From an uncultured Actinomyces sp. (GTDB taxonomy: Bacteria > Actinomycetota > Actinomycetes > Actinomycetales > Actinomycetaceae), in contig CALISI010000047.1 of the NCBI GenBank assembly GCA_938041695.1, positions 1 to 20,111 on the forward strand: a stretch of 20,111 nucleotides of DNA, given 5' to 3'. The notes below the pieces were generated by a model that saw nothing but the letters and a program-made list of their open reading frames with translations, was not told the origin of the DNA and did not search any database. The position numbers and the translations under genes are program-made. Below, in pieces: positions 16,309 to 20,111 of this stretch. Numbering within the stretch: the first letter of the stretch is position 1; the number at the start of each line of letters is the position of its first letter.

Positions 16309-16318
16309 GCCCTGGGCG
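16308..16318 (-). promoter_or_regulatory. Putative ClgR activator site before clpC
   Basis: CGCCCAGGGCG on the minus strand has the CGC-N5-GCG core and fits CGCYNANRGCG, the published actinobacterial ClgR core as I recall it; the flanking bases fit less well. ClgR is a known activator of clp genes in Streptomyces, Corynebacterium and Mycobacterium. The position before clpC supports the call, but a GC-rich 11-mer can arise by chance. Confidence 0.45.
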
Positions 16319-16376
16319 CAGGGACGAGGCCGGGGCACGCACCACCGGGACTCTCCCCGCTCACCCCACCTCACAG

Positions 16377-16481
16377 TCGCACGTAATCTCCCTCAGTCAG
16401 TTTTCGACTAGCCCCACAAACGTTGAAATTGCAACGACCATTTTTCAATGTATGAAAGGTTGCCCCGGGAATTACGTGCGA
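16377..16481. other. 105-bp structured element with perfect 11-bp terminal inverted repeats
   Basis: TCGCACGTAAT at 16377-16387 is exactly complementary to ATTACGTGCGA at 16471-16481, and TCCC/GGGA extends the stem by four pairs after a one-base bulge. The interior is about 47% GC by my count, clearly lower than its surroundings, and holds smaller repeats: GCAAC/GTTGC enclosing TTTCA/TGAAA, AGTC/GACT, and a near-perfect 16-bp palindrome. It begins 13 bases after the dtd stop. It may be a structured leader, a small RNA, a dtd terminator complex or a small inverted-repeat element. No known RNA family was recognised. Confidence 0.5.
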
Positions 16482-16494
16482 GATTGGAGGAAAA

Positions 16495-16947
16495 CTACGC
16501 CTCAACGAGGACCGTGAAGGGCCCGTCGTTAACCAGCGAGACCTCCATCATCGCCCCGAACTGGCCAGTCTCCACGTGCAGGCCCCGGCCGCGCAGGTCG
16601 GCCACGACCGCGTCGACGAGGGGCTCGGCCTCCTCGCCGGGGGCGGCGTGCGCCCACGAGGGACGGCGGCCCTTGCGGGTATCCCCGTACAGCGTGAACT
16701 GCGAGATCACAAGGACCGGGGCACCCGCGTCGAGCGCGGAACGTTCCTCGTCGAGGATGCGCAGTTCGGCGATCTTGCGGGCGACCGTGGCCACCTGCTC
16801 AGGCCCATCGCCGCGCTGGACGCCCAGGAGGACGACGAGGCCCTGGCGCCTCTCCCCCGCCTCGTGCGGATCAAGAGCGAGACGTCCGACGACGGCTCCA
16901 TCAACGCGGACCTCGCCCGAGGTGGCGCGCTGGATGACGGCACGCAT
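16495..16947 (-). CDS. dtd: D-aminoacyl-tRNA deacylase
   Basis: This 150-residue cytosolic enzyme hydrolyses D-amino acids (and glycine misloaded on tRNA-Ala) from tRNA, a chirality proofreading step of translation. Full family length is present, with MRAVIQRA at the start, SQFTLYGDTRKGRRPS (82-97) and the C-terminal NDGPFT (140-145) containing the Gly-cisPro pair that rejects L-amino acids. The residue after that pair is Phe where Val is usual; this should not affect the Gly-Pro itself. Its ATG shares one base with the stop codon of the ygfZ-like gene (TGATG), so translation is probably coupled. It is the last gene of the right-hand group, followed by the structured gap before clpC. Confidence 0.96.
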   Translation of the reverse strand: MRAVIQRATSGEVRVDGAVVGRLALDPHEAGERRQGLVVLLGVQRGDGPEQVATVARKIAELRILDEERSALDAGAPVLVISQFTLYGDTRKGRRPSWAHAAPGEEAEPLVDAVVADLRGRGLHVETGQFGAMMEVSLVNDGPFTVLVEA

Positions 16948-18116
16948 CAGCGCGACCCCAGGGCCGAGCCGAGGCCGCCAAAGCCCGTGGAACCGCCGCG
17001 CTGGCCGGCCTCGCGCGAGAGGTCTGCGCCCGGGCGGGTCTGCGGGGACACGGAGGACTTGCCGTGAACGGGCACGATCTCCTCCTGGGCTGCGGCGACA
17101 CCGTCAATATCGAAGACGGTCGTCACGGGCACGGCGCGGGCAATCAGCGCGAGAGCGATCGGCCCCTCGTCCGCGTGGCGGGCCGAGGAGGTGACGACGC
17201 CGACCTGGCGTCCACCCACCTCGATGGGCGTGCCGGGCGCAGGCAGGTCGCCGCGCGAACCGTCCAGCTGCAGGTAGGTGAGGCGGCGCGGGGGCCGACC
17301 CAGATTCAGGACGCGGGCGATGGTTTCCTGCCCGCGGTAGCAGCCCTTCGTCGTATGGACGGCGCTGCGCAGCCAGTCCACCTCGGGCGGGATCGCGCGG
17401 GCGTCGGTTTCGCGGCCCAGGCGCGGCTTCCACGCGGCGATACGCATCGCCTCCCACGCCAGGTACCCGGCTCGGCGGCGCAGGCCGACCTCAGGGCAAG
17501 CAGACAGCCACGCGGCCTCGAACTCATCCGCAGCATCACGTGAAACAGCGTGAAACATCATCGGGGTGCGCGCGCCAGGGTGGCGCTCGCCCTGGAAGTA
17601 GGCAGCCCCACCCTCCACGACGCCGGGCCACGGGTCCTCCCAGGTCCACAGGTGTCCGGGCAGGCCGGCCACGGACTCGGGCGCATTGGCGCCCGCGCGG
17701 ACCGATGAGAACACAGCGACGTCGCGCTGTTCAACGCTCACTCGCATTGCAAAACGCATCGAGTCCAGGAACGACACGAAGGACTCGACGTCCGAGCGCT
17801 CCACGATCAGGTGCAGGACCTCCCCGTCGTCGCTGGCACCCGCCCAGTGCTCGACGCGCCCCTCGGGCGAGAGGATCAGCAGCTCGCGGCTCGCGCCGGA
17901 CGCGAGGTCGGTGACGATCTGGGAGGCCAGCGACGTCACCCAGGTGAGCCGGTCCGCGCCTTCAACGGCAATGACGGCCAGGTCCGGGCGGCGCACCAGC
18001 GCGCGGCCACCCTCGAGGGCCCACTGCTCCCCCGACGGATCCCCGAAGTGCGGGGTCGCACCGAAGGAGGCCACGGCCTCGTCGACAAACTCGGAATCGA
18101 GCGCGGACTCAGACAA
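16947..18116 (-). CDS. ygfZ: YgfZ/GcvT-like folate-binding protein
   Basis: About 389 residues from a TTG start at 18116. YgfZ-type proteins bind tetrahydrofolate and support repair or maintenance of certain iron-sulfur enzymes. The diagnostic KGCYRGQE motif with its conserved Cys is at 257-264, and the GcvT-like fold is recognisable through VEGADRLTWVTSLASQIVTDL-like sequence near the N-terminus. The frame is open back to 18221, but that portion lies inside the preceding gene and is Arg/Pro-rich; TTG at 18116 has AGGA eight bases before it and gives an N-terminus like actinobacterial relatives. It overlaps the preceding stop by eight bases and dtd by one base. The C-terminal 40 residues are Gly/Ser-rich and probably disordered. 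The family is safe; the start is probable. Confidence 0.92.
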   Translation of the reverse strand: MSESALDSEFVDEAVASFGATPHFGDPSGEQWALEGGRALVRRPDLAVIAVEGADRLTWVTSLASQIVTDLASGASRELLILSPEGRVEHWAGASDDGEVLHLIVERSDVESFVSFLDSMRFAMRVSVEQRDVAVFSSVRAGANAPESVAGLPGHLWTWEDPWPGVVEGGAAYFQGERHPGARTPMMFHAVSRDAADEFEAAWLSACPEVGLRRRAGYLAWEAMRIAAWKPRLGRETDARAIPPEVDWLRSAVHTTKGCYRGQETIARVLNLGRPPRRLTYLQLDGSRGDLPAPGTPIEVGGRQVGVVTSSARHADEGPIALALIARAVPVTTVFDIDGVAAAQEEIVPVHGKSSVSPQTRPGADLSREAGQRGGSTGFGGLGSALGSR

Positions 18117-18771
18117 GGAAACCGTCCTGGGAATCGTCGATGCCTTCGATGACCTCGCCGGACTCGGTCGAGGCCTGCGCGGTGCGCATGAGGCGGCCGG
18201 AGATCTCGACGTCGGCCTCATCCTCGCCGTCGAGCGTGCGCTCCTGCGTCCACATGAGCTCGCCCGCGACCAGGCCGAACATGCGGCCCAGGTGCGTCAC
18301 GCGGGTAGCGCCCACGCCGAGAGCGATCGCATCGGAGACCATCTGCACGCGCGGGCCGACGCTCACGCCGTCCCACACGGCGCTGTGGCCTTCGGTGGAT
18401 GCTGAGGTCGCCGTGAACTCGCGGGGGTTGTACTGGCCGGGCGGGGGCAGCGGCGCGTTGGAGGGGGCGACGGAGACGTACACGGTCTCTTCGCTGATCA
18501 GGTCACCCTTCTTGATAGCGGACAGGCCCTTCGCCGCGTCCCACGTGGGGTCGATCGGCTCGGAGGTGACGCCCGCGTACACGCGGGTCACCAGGCGCAT
18601 CTGATCGCCGACGACATCGCCGCGGATCTCCTCGACGACGGGGGAATCCTCGGAGGTTTCTTCCTGGCCGGGAGCGGCGGGGGCGGCGTACATGCCCCAG
18701 CCTTCCCATGTTCCAAGCATCCACGCGACGGGAGCGACGAGTGCGGGCAGGTCAGCAGGTATCACCATCAT
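18109..18771 (-). CDS. FABP/nitrobindin-like beta-barrel protein lacking the heme histidine
   Basis: This 220-residue cytosolic protein belongs to the actinobacterial FABP-family/nitrobindin group (DUF1794, THAP4-like beta-barrel). The signature G-x-W-x-G-x-G is GTWEGWG (20-26), preceded by LAPVAWML-like sequence, and the late strand GELMW (170-174) also fits. In heme-binding members a C-terminal His ligates iron; in the matching segment here (about 185-196, ending GRLMR) no His is present, so heme binding is doubtful. It is longer than typical members (about 160-200) through an acidic insert near 35-50 and an acidic tail. Two ATGs occur at 18771 and 18768; GGAG is two and five bases upstream respectively, so the second may be the true start. 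It overlaps the ygfZ-like gene by eight bases. The fold call is good; ligand and role are unknown. Confidence 0.82.
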   Translation of the reverse strand: MMVIPADLPALVAPVAWMLGTWEGWGMYAAPAAPGQEETSEDSPVVEEIRGDVVGDQMRLVTRVYAGVTSEPIDPTWDAAKGLSAIKKGDLISEETVYVSVAPSNAPLPPPGQYNPREFTATSASTEGHSAVWDGVSVGPRVQMVSDAIALGVGATRVTHLGRMFGLVAGELMWTQERTLDGEDEADVEISGRLMRTAQASTESGEVIEGIDDSQDGFLV

Positions 18772-18802
18772 GACTCCAGCCTAACGCCTCGGGTGGACGT
18801 GG

Positions 18803-18824
18803 GCGCGCGAGCAGGGGCGCGCGC
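18803..18824. repeat. GC hairpin before the nitrobindin-like gene
   Basis: GCGCGCG, eight bases, then CGCGCGC makes a perfect 7-bp stem about 32 bases before the start codon. With the nearby GGCCGG/CCGGCC stem it occupies most of the 118-bp gap. It may contribute to termination after the membrane-protein gene, but there is no T-run. Confidence 0.4.
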
Positions 18825-18847
18825 AGCTGGCAGCGAAATAGGGACGA

Positions 18848-18862
18848 GGCCGGGGCCCGGCC
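18848..18862. terminator. Possible terminator after the membrane-protein gene
   Basis: GGCCGG, a three-base loop, then CCGGCC forms a very GC-rich 6-bp stem about 28 bases past the membrane-protein stop. The T-run is missing. It overlaps the 17-base sequence shared with the gap before clpC. The role is uncertain. Confidence 0.35.
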
Positions 18863-18889
18863 ACGCGGTCGCACGGCCATCCCGGGGTC

Positions 18890-19810
18890 TCAGATTCCGC
18901 CGATGCGGATCATCGCGTAGACGGGCAGGGCGGCGACGAGGAACTTCGCGGCGCCGCGGCCCAGGATGTTCGCAAGCTCAGCAGAGGACGCGCGCTCACC
19001 CAGCAGAGCATCGACGACGGAGACAGCGAAGCCGACGCCGAAGCCGGTGACGCCGCCCAAGGTCAGGAAGGCGGCGAATTCGCCGAAACGCTTGGCGATG
19101 AAGGGGAAGACGACGGGCAGCAGGTCCGAGGTCTGCCCGAGGAACCATGCGATCGAGGCGACCACGAGGCCCGCGACGAGGCCCGCGATCATCGCGAAGG
19201 CAACGCCGGCCTTCGCGCTACGCCCGAAGCGCGCCGAGGCCGCGCCGATGACGGCCATCAGGGCCGCCATGGGCACAATGCCCGACCACCGCTCATGGAC
19301 GGTGAGGGAGACCCACATGGAGCCAGAGGTGACGATCAGGAGGCAGGTGACCGACGAGGCGAGCGCCGCGCTCAGCGCCGTGGAACCCCAGTGCTCACTC
19401 GTGCGCCCCACGGAGTGGTCGCGCGGCGCGGGCGCGTCCAGGATCGTGGCCGCGACCAGCGCGACGAGCGTGATGCCCGTCAGGGGCACGGCGATGTCGA
19501 GGTTCTTCCAGTAGGCGACCCCCATCGGGGTCAGCGCGCCACCCAGGGCGAGGACCGCCTGGGCGAGCCACCGCATGTGCAGGCGCGCCAGCGTCGGCCA
19601 GCCGATAGCCAGCAGGAAGGACGCGACCGCGACGACGGGGCCGACGCTCCAGCGAGACCCGGGCAGCCACCACGCGACGATAGCGGCCGCGGCCAGCACG
19701 GTGACGGTGAGAATACCGATGATCGTGGGCACGTGCCGGGTGGCCAGGGTGTCGCGGCGACGTCCGCGGCCTTGACCGGTGCGGCGCCGCGTGGGCGGGG
19801 TCGATGTCAT
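18890..19810 (-). CDS. Polytopic integral membrane protein of unknown function
   Basis: About 306 residues from the ATG at 19810, which has GGAA five to six bases upstream. I do not recognise the family. The N-terminal 25 residues are strongly basic (RRR and GRGRRR clusters) and therefore cytosolic. About nine hydrophobic segments follow, at roughly 29-49, 56-77, 82-100, 106-124, 144-170, 177-194, 201-224, 240-268 and 288-304. The later segments are rich in Gly and Ala, with a GGVTGFGVGF stretch near 252-261. No enzyme or transporter signature is visible. The frame extends seven codons further to 19831, but the better ribosome binding site favours the shorter form. It precedes the nitrobindin-like gene by 118 bases and may be a separate transcription unit. 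Coding status is strong because of the regular membrane topology. Confidence 0.85.
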   Translation of the reverse strand: MTSTPPTRRRTGQGRGRRRDTLATRHVPTIIGILTVTVLAAAAIVAWWLPGSRWSVGPVVAVASFLLAIGWPTLARLHMRWLAQAVLALGGALTPMGVAYWKNLDIAVPLTGITLVALVAATILDAPAPRDHSVGRTSEHWGSTALSAALASSVTCLLIVTSGSMWVSLTVHERWSGIVPMAALMAVIGAASARFGRSAKAGVAFAMIAGLVAGLVVASIAWFLGQTSDLLPVVFPFIAKRFGEFAAFLTLGGVTGFGVGFAVSVVDALLGERASSAELANILGRGAAKFLVAALPVYAMIRIGGI

Positions 19811-20111
19811 CACGCTTCCATGGTCCCACATCTGCGCGCCTCACGAGGCAGGGGCCGCTCTCGTGGGTCGGCTGTCCCGGGCACGGGGCAAGGTGTCGGC
19901 CCCGCTTCACACTGCCACGGCCTCGGCGATAAGGGGCGCTGTGGCGCATGCCCCGTGTGGGTTGATGCACGCCGCCACGGGATGCGAGCCGGCGTTGACT
20001 GGTCGTACAGTTGTGGGGCACGCCGGACCGGTATGCCCCGGGCTCCAAACTCTGCCGCTACGAGCGGCCTTCGCGCCGACAGGCGCATTCGGTTCGGCGT
20101 GCTTTGTCGTA
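19811..20111. other. Non-coding edge region with repeated GGGGC inverted repeats
   Basis: No convincing gene is seen in these 301 bases. The stretch contains a CACGAG/CTCGTG inverted repeat (19842-19865) and three GGGGC...GCCCC inverted repeats: 19884-19904, 19933-19954 and 20015-20039. A TTGACT hexamer is at 19995 on the plus strand without a good -10 at the right distance. The region probably includes the promoter of the membrane-protein gene, which I cannot place. Confidence 0.5.

Noticed and set aside
16377..16481. Calling the 105-bp inverted-repeat element a mobile element outright
   Set aside because: No target-site duplication is visible next to the arms and no second copy was seen in the window, so it is listed as an unassigned structured element.
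16202..16494. HspR-type HAIR operator before clpC
   Set aside because: No CTTGAGT-N7-ACTCAAG-like sequence was found on either strand in the gap.
18117..18221. N-terminal extension of the YgfZ-like protein by 35 codons
   Set aside because: It overlaps the nitrobindin-like gene, has shadow-frame composition and lacks family similarity; the TTG with AGGA upstream is preferred.
20033..20111. Plus-strand ATG with an open frame to the window edge (about 26 codons)
   Set aside because: No ribosome binding sequence precedes it and the TTGACT nearby lacks a -10 at the right spacing; too short to support, but it should be re-examined with more sequence.

Overview
The window is about 20 kb of GC-rich actinobacterial chromosome. 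The gene content, a ClpC whose N-terminus closely resembles mycobacterial ClpC1, GTG/TTG starts and actinobacterial-type YgfZ and nitrobindin-fold genes suggest Actinomycetaceae, perhaps Schaalia or Actinomyces; that assignment is inference. Every gene I can support lies on the minus strand, so transcription runs from high to low coordinates. I see no rRNA, tRNA, CRISPR array, transposase or phage gene.

Right part (about 16.5-19.8 kb): a 306-aa polytopic membrane protein of unknown function, a nitrobindin/FABP-like beta-barrel protein without the usual C-terminal heme histidine, a YgfZ/GcvT-like folate-binding protein (probable TTG start) and D-aminoacyl-tRNA deacylase (dtd). The last three genes overlap and look translationally coupled. 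The 293-bp gap before clpC holds a 105-bp element closed by a perfect 11-bp inverted repeat, a GC-rich hairpin and a ClgR-like site.

Middle (13.7-16.2 kb): clpC, the Hsp100 unfoldase of the ClpCP protease, followed by a strong hairpin that probably ends its transcript.

Left part (0-13.55 kb): a six-gene cluster in the order giant membrane-anchored cadherin/Ig-like plus fibronectin III protein (about 2042 aa), MoxR AAA+ ATPase, DUF58 protein, transglutaminase-like membrane protein, Ser/Thr protein kinase with one transmembrane helix and an extracellular domain, and PP2C phosphatase. Spacing is tight (56 nt, 20 nt, 4-nt overlap, 4-nt overlap), then 136 nt with a possible internal promoter before the phosphatase. 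The phosphatase stop overlaps an ATG that may begin another gene running off the window.

The left cluster is the most interesting part. A MoxR/DUF58/transglutaminase module, generally thought to assist assembly or maturation of surface or metal-dependent proteins, is joined to a very large surface protein and to a kinase/phosphatase pair. The transglutaminase-like protein has lost both the catalytic Cys (Asp here) and His (Arg here), and the kinase activation loop has no threonine. A reasonable reading is a cell-envelope assembly or sensing system in which the transglutaminase fold acts as a binding module and phosphorylation gates the output. The sequence supports the parts and their order; the function is inferred.
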